Positions 24,544 through 33,108 of a DNA stretch of 64,000 nt are shown one piece after another. The first letter of the stretch is position 1. The number at the start of each line of letters is the position of its first letter. The notes below the pieces were generated by a model. The model searched no databases. It saw only the letters and a list, made by a program, of their open reading frames with translations, and had not been told where the DNA came from. Source of the stretch: Rhizobium ruizarguesonis. GTDB taxonomy: Bacteria; Pseudomonadota; Alphaproteobacteria; Rhizobiales; Rhizobiaceae. Location of the stretch: assembly GCF_012349115.1 (NCBI RefSeq), contig NZ_PQIG01000088.1, positions 1 to 64,000 on the forward strand, in the 5' to 3' direction. A program made the translations under genes and the position numbers.

Positions 24544-26139
24544 ATGGCACCTCGCGTTCTCGTATCCGACGAATTGTCGGAAACCGCCGTCCAGATTTTT
24601 CGCGACCGCGGCGTCGAAGTCGATTTCGAACCGCAGCTCGGCAAGGACAAAGACCGTCTGCTCGAGGTCATCGGCAAGTATGATGGCCTGGCCATCCGCT
24701 CCGCCACCAAGGTGACGGAAAAGATCATCGAGGGGGCGACGAACCTCAAGGTGGTCGGCCGTGCCGGCATCGGCGTCGACAATGTCGATATCCCGGCCGC
24801 CTCGCGCCGGGGCATCATCGTGATGAACACGCCCTTCGGCAACTCGATCACGACGGCCGAACACGCGATCGCGCTGATGTTCGCCGTCGCCCGCCAGCTT
24901 CCGGCAGCCGATACCTCGACGCAGGCCGGCAAGTGGGAGAAGTCGAAGTTCATGGGCGTCGAGATCACCGGCAAGACGCTCGGCGTCATCGGCGCCGGCA
25001 ATATCGGCTCGATCGTCTGCGCCCGGGCCATCGGCCTCAAAATGCACGTCGTCGCCTACGATCCGTTCCTCTCCAAGGAGCGCGCCGAGGAGATGGGCGT
25101 CACCAAGGTCGAACTCGAAGAGCTTTTCGCCCGGGCCGATTTCATCACGCTGCATGTGCCGATGACCGACAAGACGCGCGGCATCCTCAACAAGGAAGCG
25201 CTGGCAAAGACCAAGCCCGGCGTGCGCATCATCAACTGCGCCCGCGGCGGCCTGGTCGATGAGGCAGCGCTTGCCGAAGCGATCAAGTCGGGCCATATCG
25301 CGGGTGCCGCCTTCGACGTGTTCGAGGTCGAGCCGGCCAAGGAAAGCCCGCTCTTCGGCCTGCCGAACGTCGTCTGCACGCCGCATCTCGGCGCCTCGAC
25401 GACTGAGGCGCAGGAGAACGTCGCTTTGCAGGTGGCCGAACAGATGGCGGATTACCTCGTCAATGGTGCGGTCTCCAACGCCATCAACATGCCGTCGATC
25501 ACGGCGGAGGAAGCGCCGATCCTGAAGCCCTTCATCCGTCTTGCCGACGTTCTCGGCGCCTTCGTCGGCCAGGTCACCGAAGAGCCGATCAAGGAAATCG
25601 AAATCCTCTATGACGGCATCACCGCCAACATGAACACGCGGGCACTGACGAGCGCCGTGCTCGCCGGCCTCATCCGCCCGCAGGTCGCCGACGTCAACAT
25701 GGTTTCGGCACCGATCATGATCAAGGAAAAGGGCATCGTGCTTTCCGAGGTCAAGCGCGACAAGACAGGCGTCTTCGACGGCTATATCAAGCTGACGGTG
25801 ACCACCGAAAGCATGACACGCTCGGTCGCCGGCACGGTGTTTTCGGACGGCAAGCCGCGCTTCATCCAGATCAAGGGTATCAACCTCGATGCCGATGTCG
25901 GCTCGCACATGATCTACATCACCAATACCGACGTTCCCGGCATGATCGGCTTCATCGGCACGACGCTTGGTGCCGCCGGCGTCAACATCGCCAACTTCCA
26001 GCTCGGCCGTGACAAGCAGGGTGGTGACGCCATCGCGCTGCTCTATGTCGACGGCAAGGTTGATGACGCGGTGCTTGCTGAGTTGACCGCCCACCAGGCG
26101 GTACGCCAGGCAAAGCCGCTGACCTTCAATATCGACTGA
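24544..26139 (+). CDS. serA: D-3-phosphoglycerate dehydrogenase
   Basis: A 531-residue NAD-dependent enzyme, the first step of serine biosynthesis. The NAD motif is GVIGAGNIGS. The catalytic residues are in NCARGGLVDE (Arg) and CTPHLGAST (His). VGRAGIGVDNVD is the substrate-side loop. The long form ends with an ASB domain and a C-terminal ACT domain (MIYITNTDVPGMIGFIG), so serine feedback is possible. The ATG at 24544 follows AAGGAGG; the earlier TTG at 24529 would place that site inside the gene. Confidence 0.97.
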   Translation: MAPRVLVSDELSETAVQIFRDRGVEVDFEPQLGKDKDRLLEVIGKYDGLAIRSATKVTEKIIEGATNLKVVGRAGIGVDNVDIPAASRRGIIVMNTPFGNSITTAEHAIALMFAVARQLPAADTSTQAGKWEKSKFMGVEITGKTLGVIGAGNIGSIVCARAIGLKMHVVAYDPFLSKERAEEMGVTKVELEELFARADFITLHVPMTDKTRGILNKEALAKTKPGVRIINCARGGLVDEAALAEAIKSGHIAGAAFDVFEVEPAKESPLFGLPNVVCTPHLGASTTEAQENVALQVAEQMADYLVNGAVSNAINMPSITAEEAPILKPFIRLADVLGAFVGQVTEEPIKEIEILYDGITANMNTRALTSAVLAGLIRPQVADVNMVSAPIMIKEKGIVLSEVKRDKTGVFDGYIKLTVTTESMTRSVAGTVFSDGKPRFIQIKGINLDADVGSHMIYITNTDVPGMIGFIGTTLGAAGVNIANFQLGRDKQGGDAIALLYVDGKVDDAVLAELTAHQAVRQAKPLTFNID

Positions 26140-26160
26140 GTTTTTCCTCCCGAGGACATG

Positions 26161-26195
26161 AAAAACCCGGCGCTGGAAACGGCGCCGGGTTTTTT
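26161..26195 (+). terminator. Terminator after serA
   Basis: AAAAACCCGGCGC, an 8-base loop and GCGCCGGGTTTTTT. It is the strongest terminator in this part of the window. Confidence 0.9.
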
Positions 26196-26218
26196 CGTGT
26201 CAGGAACCGATGAATCTT

Positions 26219-26298
26219 AAATCGCGTCGCGCTTTAAATCTTTATTTGATGCATGTCGTGGTCCCAAAACCGCTGCACACTTTTGGGCGACACATGCC
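26219..26298. repeat. Palindromic intergenic element (GCATGTCG type)
   Basis: AAATCGCGTCGCGCTTTAAAT is followed by GCATGTCGTGGTCCCAAAAC, a short spacer and TTTTGGGCGACACATGC. The pairing is imperfect. The right end abuts the TGA stop of the minus-strand gene at 26299. The layout resembles the RIME-like copies at 1156 and 3896, but the sequence differs. Confidence 0.65.
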
Positions 26299-26562
26299 TC
26301 AGTGGTGCCGGCGTTTCCGGCGGAGGATTTTGCCGAAACGGGCGACATCGTCTTCAGCCTTGGTGCGGTGAAGGAAGGCGAGCCTACTGCCGTCGAGGCC
26401 CTGAAAGAATTCATCCCAGGAAATCTCTTCCGGTTCCGAGGAAAAATCGACGCGGACGGTTTCGCTGTCCGGTGCGTTCTTGATGCGGGCGGGATGGCCG
26501 CCGCGCGCCTCGATCCAATGTCTGATTCTGCTGTAATCCGTCGTCGTGCCGAACCTGCCCAT
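26299..26562 (-). CDS. Small conserved-looking hypothetical protein
   Basis: An 87-residue cytosolic protein (MGRFGTTTDYSRIRHWIEAR, then RVDFSSEPEEISWDEFFQGL, ending RRKRRHH). AGGAGGGTTTC before the ATG at 26562 is one of the best ribosome sites in the window and decides the start over the ATG at 26610. The acidic helical middle and the basic tail suggest a small regulator or nucleic-acid-associated protein, but I cannot name a family. Confidence 0.7.
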   Translation of the reverse strand: MGRFGTTTDYSRIRHWIEARGGHPARIKNAPDSETVRVDFSSEPEEISWDEFFQGLDGSRLAFLHRTKAEDDVARFGKILRRKRRHH

Positions 26563-26794
26563 GAAACCCTCCTCAGCAATTCGAATGCGACATCGATCAC
26601 CCCGCAACACACGATCGACGGAATTGTTCCATGGCGCCCAAATTATTTTATCGAGGGCCGAGATCGTGATGGCAGACCACCGCTTTGCACATTCTGAAGG
26701 CGGAAGCCTAAAGTTTAACCCTGAGTATGATTCTGATTTTATTTAACTTTTCTCGGTATACCCTGGCATCGGCATCAACGGCACGCGAATTTTC

Positions 26795-28879
26795 ATGGCC
26801 CCCTTGCAGAAGACCGAGCAGATCGAAGCATTAAACGACGACTTCCGGTCGTTGTTTGCAACGCATCCGTCGCCGATGTGGGTCTATGATCCGACATCGC
26901 TGCGCTTTCTCATCGTCAACGAGGCGGCGGCGGCACTTTACGGCTACGGTGCGGACGAATACCGGCGCATGACGGTTCTGGATATCCGCCCTGAGCATGA
27001 GCGGGAGCGGATGATCGACGCCGTCAGCGGCCGCACCGACATGGAAAAGGCGGAGCGCTGGATTCACCTCAAGGCGAGCGGCGAGACCTTCGAAGTGCTG
27101 ACTTATGGCCGAGAAGTGCGTTTCGAGGGCCGGGCCGCAATCCTGGCGATCGTGCAGGACCGCAGCGAGGTCAACGCCGCCAAACGCCAGATCAGCGATA
27201 CGCGCTCGCTTCTCGACAGCATCGTCGACAACCTGCCGGTCGGCGTCTTCGTCAAGGACATGGAAGCGGACGGGCTTTACGTTCTCTTCAACGAGGCCTG
27301 CGGCGACATCGTCGGCATGAGGGCGGAGCACGTGGTCGGCCGAACCGACCGGGCGCTGTTTTCCGCCGGCCAGACAGAAGCCTTCCGCGAGCAGGATCGC
27401 CGGGCCTTCGAAGCCAATACGGCGATCAGCTTCGAGGAGACCATGCTGCGCGCCGACGGTGCGCCGCGCCTCCTGCGCACCGTCAAGCGCGCCCTGCCGA
27501 CGCCTGAGGGCCATGCGCCGCGTTATCTGCTCGGTATCTCGCAGGACGTGACGGAGGAGCGCACCGTCGAGGCAAAGCTTGCCCATCTCGCCATGCATGA
27601 TCCGCTCACCGGCCTGCCGAACCGGGCGGCATTTTCCATGCATATCAACCAGCGGGCGGTCGAAGCTGCCGCCGACAGTCCGATCGCGCTGCTCTATATC
27701 GACGTCGATCACTTCAAGCATATCAACGACAGCAAGGGACACGCCGCCGGCGACGCGCTGCTTTGCCAGGTGTCGGAGCGGCTGCTTCAACTGGCGGAGG
27801 AGGGCGATCTTGTCGCCCGTCTTGGCGGCGACGAATTCGCCGTCGTGCTGGAGCTCGACGAGCCGGGGCGGGCCGTGCGTTTTGCGCAGCGGCTGCTCAA
27901 GGCGCTGAGCCGTGCCTTCGATCTCGACGGCGTCCGGGAGCATGTTACCTGCAGTATCGGCATCGCCTTGGCGCCCGACCATGCCGGCGACGCGGATGTG
28001 CTGATGCGGCACGCGGATCTGGCGCTCTATGCCGCCAAGGAGAGCGGGCGCTCGACCTATCGTTTCTACGAGACGGAGATGCGGCTTGCCGCCGAGCGCC
28101 GGCACGTGATGACCGCCGAACTGTGGGAAGCGCTGGAGAAGCGCCAGTTCGAGCTGCATTACCAGCCGATCGTGCAGCTCGACAATGACGGCATCGGCGG
28201 CTTCGAGGCGCTGATCCGCTGGCGCCATCCCAAGCGTGGGCTGGTGGCGCCGATGGAATTCATTCCGCTCGCCGAGGAAACCGGCCTCATCGTTCCGATC
28301 GGCGACTGGGTGATCGGGGAAGCCTGTCGTGCGGCCGCCAGGTGGCCCGCCCATCTGAGGATCGCCGTCAATCTCTCCGTCACCCAGTTTCGGCATGCAA
28401 GCCTGCTTTCGACCGTGGTCGCGGCGCTCAACGAGACGGGCCTCAATGCCGACCGGCTTGAAATCGAGGTCACCGAATCCGTATTCCTGACGGATGCCGA
28501 CCAAAGTCTGCCGCGGCTGCGCGCGCTGAAGGCGCTTGGCGTCCGCATCGCCATTGACGATTTCGGCACCGGTTATTCGTCGCTGAGCTATCTCAGGTCC
28601 TTCCCCTTCGACAAGATCAAGCTCGACCGCAGCTTTGTCTCGGGCATCGAAACGGATGCGGGCAATCTCGCCATCGTGCGCGCCGTCGTCGGCATCGGCT
28701 CCGGCTTCAATGCGACGACGCTGGCCGAAGGGATCGAGACGGAAGAGCAGTTGCAGAAGCTGCGCGCCGAAGGTTTCAGTGAGGTGCAGGGCTATCTGCT
28801 CGGCCGGCCCATGCCGCAGCACGAGGCGGAGGCGCTGATCCACGGCGGCGCTCTGAAGGCCGCTTTGTCACGCAGATAG
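26795..28879 (+). CDS. PAS-PAS-GGDEF-EAL protein (cyclic di-GMP turnover)
   Basis: A 694-residue protein without transmembrane segments. Two PAS domains (about residues 13-130 and 135-255; FATHPSPMWVYDP and LDSIVDNLPVGVFVKD) precede a GGDEF domain with RLGGDEFAVVLE. The EAL domain (about 435-690) has GGFEALIRW, DDFGTGYSSLSYL and AEGIETEEQ. The motif residues needed for both diguanylate cyclase and phosphodiesterase activity are present, so either may operate. The start at 26795 lacks a strong ribosome site. Confidence 0.93.
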   Translation: MAPLQKTEQIEALNDDFRSLFATHPSPMWVYDPTSLRFLIVNEAAAALYGYGADEYRRMTVLDIRPEHERERMIDAVSGRTDMEKAERWIHLKASGETFEVLTYGREVRFEGRAAILAIVQDRSEVNAAKRQISDTRSLLDSIVDNLPVGVFVKDMEADGLYVLFNEACGDIVGMRAEHVVGRTDRALFSAGQTEAFREQDRRAFEANTAISFEETMLRADGAPRLLRTVKRALPTPEGHAPRYLLGISQDVTEERTVEAKLAHLAMHDPLTGLPNRAAFSMHINQRAVEAAADSPIALLYIDVDHFKHINDSKGHAAGDALLCQVSERLLQLAEEGDLVARLGGDEFAVVLELDEPGRAVRFAQRLLKALSRAFDLDGVREHVTCSIGIALAPDHAGDADVLMRHADLALYAAKESGRSTYRFYETEMRLAAERRHVMTAELWEALEKRQFELHYQPIVQLDNDGIGGFEALIRWRHPKRGLVAPMEFIPLAEETGLIVPIGDWVIGEACRAAARWPAHLRIAVNLSVTQFRHASLLSTVVAALNETGLNADRLEIEVTESVFLTDADQSLPRLRALKALGVRIAIDDFGTGYSSLSYLRSFPFDKIKLDRSFVSGIETDAGNLAIVRAVVGIGSGFNATTLAEGIETEEQLQKLRAEGFSEVQGYLLGRPMPQHEAEALIHGGALKAALSRR

Positions 28880-29008
28880 AAGCGCTTAAGCGACAGCTGG
28901 GAGTGGCGTCCGGGGAAATGCATGTCGCCGGATGCCATCAAGCATTCGTCATTTTGAGAACGGCGGCAGAAGCCGCATAATTCCCGTGGGCTGGAAAGGA
29001 GGATGTTT

Positions 29009-29110
29009 ATGAAACGCTTTTCATTCTCGATAATCGGGCTGGCGCTCGTGACCGCCATTATCACCAATCCGGGCATCGCATTCGCCTGCAACAAGCTGAT
29101 CGGCACCTGA
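29009..29110 (+). CDS. 33-residue secreted-peptide-like small protein
   Basis: A very small frame: a basic start (MKRFSFS), a hydrophobic core (IIGLALVTAIITNPGIAFA) and a short tail with one Cys (CNKLIGT). GGAGGATGTTT lies directly before the ATG. It looks like a signal peptide with only 7-8 mature residues, or a tiny membrane peptide. AFAC is a weak lipobox at best. It lies between the GGDEF-EAL gene and mnmA, in its own space. No family recognised. Confidence 0.5.
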   Translation: MKRFSFSIIGLALVTAIITNPGIAFACNKLIGT

Positions 29111-29316
29111 GCCGCACCCCCCGCTTCCAAGGCGCGGCTTTGGCTGCGCCTTCTCTTCATGCGGGAATGCGAAATATCGGTGCCCGAAGGCTGCCCCTTG
29201 CGCCCAAGGACAATCCTTTCTATATCGGTGCCTCATCGAGAGACGGCGGCCGATCCCGCCGGAGATCAGCAATCCGCCGCAATTGCAGCGCAAGGGCGGA
29301 TCGTGACCCAAGCAGA

Positions 29317-30528
29317 ATGGCACCATCGTTGAACACACTGGATTTTGACAAGAAGCCGGAAGAGACCCGTGTCGTCGTTGCCATGTCGGGCGGCGTCGAT
29401 TCATCCGTCGTCGCCGGCCTTCTCAAACAGCAGGGTTACGATGTGCTCGGCATTACGCTGCAGCTTTACGATCATGGCGCCGCCGTTCACCGCGCCGGTT
29501 CCTGCTGCGCCGGCCAGGATATCGACGATGCGCGCCGCGTCTGCGAAACGCTCGGCATCCCGCATTACGTGCTCGACTACGAAAAGCGCTTCCGCGAGAC
29601 GGTGATCAATCCCTTCGCCGAGAGCTATGTGGCGGGCGAAACGCCGATCCCCTGCGTGTCCTGCAACCAGACCGTCAAGTTTGCCGATCTGCTGGCGACC
29701 GCCAAGGAGCTTGGCGCCGATGCGCTGGCGACCGGTCACTATATCCGCTCGGGACTGAACCCTTCGCCGGAGAATCCGGGCCGCCGCGCGCTTTTTCGTC
29801 CGGCTGATGCCGATCGCGACCAAAGCTATTTTCTCTTCGCCACGACGCAGGAACAGATCGATTATCTTCGCTTTCCCCTGGGCGGCCTGCCGAAGGCCGA
29901 GACCCGCAGGCTTGCTGAAGAGATGGGCCTCGTCGTTGCCAAGAAGGCCGACAGCCAGGACATCTGCTTCGTGCCGCAGGGCAAATATTCCGACGTCATC
30001 ACCAAGCTGAAGCCGAATGCGGCGCTTGCCGGCGAGATCGTCCATCTCGATGGCCGCGTGCTTGGAACCCATGAGGGTATCCTGCACTTCACCATCGGCC
30101 AGCGCCGCGGCATCGGCATCGCTACCGGCGAGCCGCTCTACGTCGTCTTTCTCGACGCCCGTTCGCGCCGCGTCATCGTCGGACCGAAGGAGGCGCTGGA
30201 AACGCACCGCGTCTACCTGCGCGACATCAACTGGCTGGGTGACGAGACGCTTGCGGAAGCCGCATCCGGCAAGGGCTTTGCCTGCTACGCCAAGGTCCGC
30301 TCGACGAGGGCGCCGGCGCCCGCCGTGCTGCATGTCGATGCAACAGTCACCTATGTCGACCTGACGGTGGGCGAGGCGGGCATTGCGCCTGGCCAGGCCT
30401 GCGCGCTTTATTCGGCGCCCGGCGACAACGCCCGCGTCTTCGGCGGCGGTTTCATCGAGCGCTCAGAGCGCGAGCCTTCGGCGGAAGCCTGCCTGAAGGC
30501 CCTTTTGGCCAGCCCCGTCGCCGCCTGA
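29317..30528 (+). CDS. mnmA: tRNA-specific 2-thiouridylase MnmA
   Basis: A 403-residue ATP-pyrophosphatase that thiolates U34 of tRNA-Lys, -Glu and -Gln. The PP-loop is AMSGGVDSSVV (about residue 21). The catalytic cysteines lie in IPCVSCNQTVKF and SQDICFVPQG. TGHYIR and FTIGQRRGIGI are also as in the family. A start at 29317 (MAPSLNTLDFDKK) fits homologues, although the ribosome site is weak; longer frames begin in non-family sequence. It precedes tRNA-Met. Confidence 0.95.
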   Translation: MAPSLNTLDFDKKPEETRVVVAMSGGVDSSVVAGLLKQQGYDVLGITLQLYDHGAAVHRAGSCCAGQDIDDARRVCETLGIPHYVLDYEKRFRETVINPFAESYVAGETPIPCVSCNQTVKFADLLATAKELGADALATGHYIRSGLNPSPENPGRRALFRPADADRDQSYFLFATTQEQIDYLRFPLGGLPKAETRRLAEEMGLVVAKKADSQDICFVPQGKYSDVITKLKPNAALAGEIVHLDGRVLGTHEGILHFTIGQRRGIGIATGEPLYVVFLDARSRRVIVGPKEALETHRVYLRDINWLGDETLAEAASGKGFACYAKVRSTRAPAPAVLHVDATVTYVDLTVGEAGIAPGQACALYSAPGDNARVFGGGFIERSEREPSAEACLKALLASPVAA

Positions 30529-30537
30529 AACCCATCG

Positions 30538-30570
30538 GAAACGGGAGGTGGCAAAGCCCACCGTTTTTCT
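30538..30570 (+). terminator. Probable terminator after mnmA
   Basis: AAACGGGAGGTGG, loop CAAAG and CCCACCGTTTTT form a bulged stem with a following T-run, 10 bases after the stop. Confidence 0.5.
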
Positions 30571-30663
30571 CGATCATGCGCTTGACACAAAGCCGAAGCG
30601 CACCTTATAAGCCGCTCATCCCACGAACCGGCATCGCTTCGCGAGCGGGTATCGTTGACCAGT

Positions 30664-30740
30664 GGCGGAGTAGCTCAGTAGGTCAGAGCAGAGGAATCAT
30701 AATCCTTGTGTCGGGGGTTCAAATCCCTCCTCCGCTACCA
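30664..30740 (+). tRNA. tRNA-Met (anticodon CAT)
   Basis: A full cloverleaf of 77 bases: acceptor GGCGGAG/CTCCGCT, D-stem GCTC/GAGC, anticodon stem GAGGA/TCCTT with loop ATCATAA (CAT at 30698-30700), T-loop TTCAAAT and an encoded ACCA end. It is an elongator Met tRNA: the initiator's CGCGGGG start is absent. The lysidine-modified Ile tRNA also reads CAT, but starts GGCCC and has a different anticodon arm. Confidence 0.93.
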
Positions 30741-30858
30741 TCTCCTCATTACAGAATTGGCGATTTTTGCAGCTCGATTTTGAGGCGGTTCCGTCGGCCG
30801 TGGTCGCAGCGCCAAAGGTGGCGCGGCGAGGGGATTTCCGCGAACGCCGAAGACAGGC

Positions 30859-30990
30859 CTATCTGTAGAGCGTCAAAAGCAATAGAGGCATCTTCGTCGC
30901 CCAAAAATGGGATGCGACTGCGATAATAATAGCCCATACGGCAAGCGAGAACATGACCGCCGCTAACCTGATCCCGACTGGCTGCATCAT
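30859..30990 (-). CDS. 43-residue small membrane protein
   Basis: A short frame, M-M-Q-P-V-G-I-R followed by a single transmembrane helix (LAAVMFSLAVWAIIIAVASHFW, residues 9-30) and a second hydrophobic run (MPLLLLTLYR). GGAGGAA directly precedes the ATG at 30990. It is convergent with tRNA-Met and upstream of no gene on its strand for 100 bases. It is too short for homology to be judged by eye. The ribosome site and the helix make it likely to be real. Confidence 0.5.
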   Translation of the reverse strand: MMQPVGIRLAAVMFSLAVWAIIIAVASHFWATKMPLLLLTLYR

Positions 30991-31149
30991 TTCCTCCATC
31001 CCAGCATAACCGTGCCTCCTCGCACGATCCTATGCTAGCAAGACGCAACCCGGTCAGCTATCGCAAGATATTGGTATCAGATAGCTGCAGCAGAGCGCGC
31101 TCGGCGAAGGTGCAAAGATTTCGGCGATACGACGCCCTTTCCCCCTTCG

Positions 31150-31983
31150 TCAAACGATGAAATGAAAGTTGTCGTATTGCGCGCCGTAATAATCCGGGCC
31201 GCTCGTTTCGGTGATGACGGGCTCAGTGTCGAGCACGAGATAGTCGATTTCGCCGTAGGCGCTGAGATCGATCACTTGCGGGTCATGAATGCTGTCGGCG
31301 GTGACGTTGACCGTGACCAAGAATACGGTGTCGCCGTTTAGACGACCTTCGATCGTCAGAACGTTGTCATAGTCCGATGTGCCGTTTGCGACACTGAATT
31401 GCTCTATCTGAAAGTGGCCGCCATCGGCGGCTTGGATGGGTGTCCAGAACACGCCTCCTCCCAGATAGTGGTTGCCATCCGCTTCCTCCCGCACAGTCGC
31501 GTCGTCGCCATCGTGCCAGGCACCCCAATCGAAGCCTTTGTAGCCCGTCGGGAAGTCGTGGTTGCCGACGTCCTCGAAATTCACGAAGACGTCGCCGTGC
31601 TCCGGCAGGTCGACCGCGATATTGAGCAAGCCGAAATCGGTGGCGCCTTTGCCATCCGAGATCTTGAAATTGAACTGGTCGACGAGTTGGTCTCCCGGGC
31701 CGAGCGCTGATACCACCGGGTTGGCGTGATCGAGCTCATAGGTGTAATTGCCGTTGGAATAGACGGTCAGCGTGCCGTATTTTCCTTCGACTGTGGTGGT
31801 CGTGGCAGGCCCGTTCGGATCGGCCGGTTGCGGAATTCGCTGTCCATTGACGAAGTTGAGACGCACCTGATCTCCGTCGGCATCCGTGGAACTGGTATTG
31901 TCCAGGATGTTGCCGTCGATCGGGTTGTCGATGTTGAAAATAGGCTGGTATACGTCACCTGCGACCGGCTTGTGGTTTGCCAT
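31150..31983 (-). CDS. VCBS/cadherin-like repeat protein
   Basis: A 277-residue protein without a Sec signal. The N-terminal half looks like one VCBS-type domain: DTSS-like TDADGDQVRLNFVNG, then GKYGTLTVYSNGNYTYELD and DQFNFKISDGKGATDFGLL. The C-terminal half (DVFVNFEDVGNHDFPTGYKG onward) resembles a calcium-rich surface or lectin-like fold. Such proteins in rhizobia often go through type I secretion, but no transporter is nearby and the C-terminus lacks GGxGxD repeats. It is acidic, as expected of Ca-binding exoproteins. Confidence 0.65.
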   Translation of the reverse strand: MANHKPVAGDVYQPIFNIDNPIDGNILDNTSSTDADGDQVRLNFVNGQRIPQPADPNGPATTTTVEGKYGTLTVYSNGNYTYELDHANPVVSALGPGDQLVDQFNFKISDGKGATDFGLLNIAVDLPEHGDVFVNFEDVGNHDFPTGYKGFDWGAWHDGDDATVREEADGNHYLGGGVFWTPIQAADGGHFQIEQFSVANGTSDYDNVLTIEGRLNGDTVFLVTVNVTADSIHDPQVIDLSAYGEIDYLVLDTEPVITETSGPDYYGAQYDNFHFIV

Positions 31984-32391
31984 TTCTATCCCCCCGTTTG
32001 ATATTCTATTCGACTATGCAACCCTATCGGGTATCTGGCAACCGAAATTGATGGAGCGTCAGAGCAATTCCGCCCGTCAACGCCACAAATTCCGGTCGAT
32101 TACAGCTCAACTATTCAAGTAAAGAGAGCGGCATAAACGTCGATCCTGTTTTATGAACCAGGATTTACGTCTTGTCTTACGTTGCTGCCGCTTCATCGAT
32201 CATGGTGTTTCTCGCCTTTTCAGGCGATCCATCAATTCGGCCAGCGGAAAACTTTCAAGCAGGATAATAATGACGGGTCAATCATGACGTCGTCATGACG
32301 ATATACTGCATGAATTGCTCGGCGCACCAAGAGCAATCTTGAAGGCGAAAGGGGGCAATCAGCAGAGCCTGAGCTTCTGCCGACCATCCCA
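31984..32391. other. Intergenic region between the VCBS-like gene and livF
   Basis: A 408-base gap between the start of a minus-strand gene and the stop of livF. It has lower GC than the coding DNA. I see a 17-base perfect palindrome TCATGACGTCGTCATGA (32282-32298), but no gene, terminator or RNA I can support. The VCBS-like gene promoter must lie in its left part. Confidence 0.4.
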
Positions 32392-33108
32392 TCAATGCAG
32401 GCCGCCGACCCCAAGCAGGCTCTCGACAGCCTCGTGATCCCCGGTGAGATTTTCCGGCGTTCCGGTCCAGGCCAGTCTGCCGCGTTCGAGAATGACGACC
32501 TGATCGGCGAAATCGAGCGCGCTCTGGATGCGCTGCTCGACCAGCAGGATGGTCATGTCTCCCGTCTTGGCGAGGTCGGCGAAGGCCGCCATCAGTTCCT
32601 CGCAGATAACGGGCGCAAGGCCCTCCAGTGGTTCGTCAAGCAGCAGGACGGAGGGGCGACCGAGAATGGTGCGAGCCGTGGAGAGCATCTGCTGCTCGCC
32701 GCCGGAAAGCTGGCTGCCGAGGTTGCGGCGGCGCTCCTTCAGGCGCGGGAACATCGTATAGGCTTCCTCCAGCGCCGTTTTCGGTCGCGCCTTCAAGCCG
32801 ACGAAAAGGTTTTCTTCAACCGTCAGCGTTGGGAAGACGCAGCGTGCCTGCGGCACATATCCGAGACCTTTATGCGCGCGTGCAGCACTCGGTACCGTCG
32901 TGACATCCGAATCGCCGAGACGGATGCTGCCCTCGTATCGCCTGGTCTGCCCGGCAAGCGTTGCCAGCAGCGTGGTCTTGCCCATGCCGTTGCGGCCGAG
33001 CACGGCAAGCCGGGCACCTGCCGGCACAGAGAAGGAAATGCCTTCGAGCACTCTCGTCGGCCCATATCCGGCCGACAGATTCTCGACCTCAAGCGATATG
33101 GCTGGCAT
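32392..33108 (-). CDS. livF: Branched-chain-amino-acid-type ABC transporter ATPase LivF
   Basis: A 238-residue ABC ATPase of the LivF type. Walker A is GRNGMGKTT, the signature is QLSGGEQQML and Walker B is VLLLDEPLEGLAP. The start is probably the ATG at 33108, since GGGAG lies 9 bases upstream; an ATG at 33114 is only 2 bases from it. It overlaps the end of livG by 20 bases and is the last gene of livJ-livH-livM-livG-livF. Substrate is uncertain; see livJ. Confidence 0.93.
   Translation of the reverse strand: MPAISLEVENLSAGYGPTRVLEGISFSVPAGARLAVLGRNGMGKTTLLATLAGQTRRYEGSIRLGDSDVTTVPSAARAHKGLGYVPQARCVFPTLTVEENLFVGLKARPKTALEEAYTMFPRLKERRRNLGSQLSGGEQQMLSTARTILGRPSVLLLDEPLEGLAPVICEELMAAFADLAKTGDMTILLVEQRIQSALDFADQVVILERGRLAWTGTPENLTGDHEAVESLLGVGGLH

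Noticed and set aside
23086..26094. 1002-codon open frame antisense to serC and serA
   Set aside because: It mirrors two well-supported genes with clear motifs. Its composition is the low-complexity His/Asp/Gly/Arg-rich type produced by the antisense of high-GC codons.
26831..28843. 670-codon frame antisense to the PAS-GGDEF-EAL gene
   Set aside because: No recognisable domain; a shadow of a gene with intact catalytic motifs.
30664..30740. tRNA-Ile (lysidine-modified CAT) as an alternative identity, and the tRNA as an integration site
   Set aside because: The acceptor and anticodon arms fit elongator tRNA-Met. No integrase gene or direct repeat of the tRNA 3' end lies nearby.
30749..31048. 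99-codon minus-strand frame after tRNA-Met
   Set aside because: No ribosome site. It overlaps in another frame the 43-codon membrane-protein gene, which has a strong site and a clean helix.
32232..32414. 60-codon minus-strand frame after livF
   Set aside because: It overlaps the end of livF and has no ribosome site or recognisable sequence.
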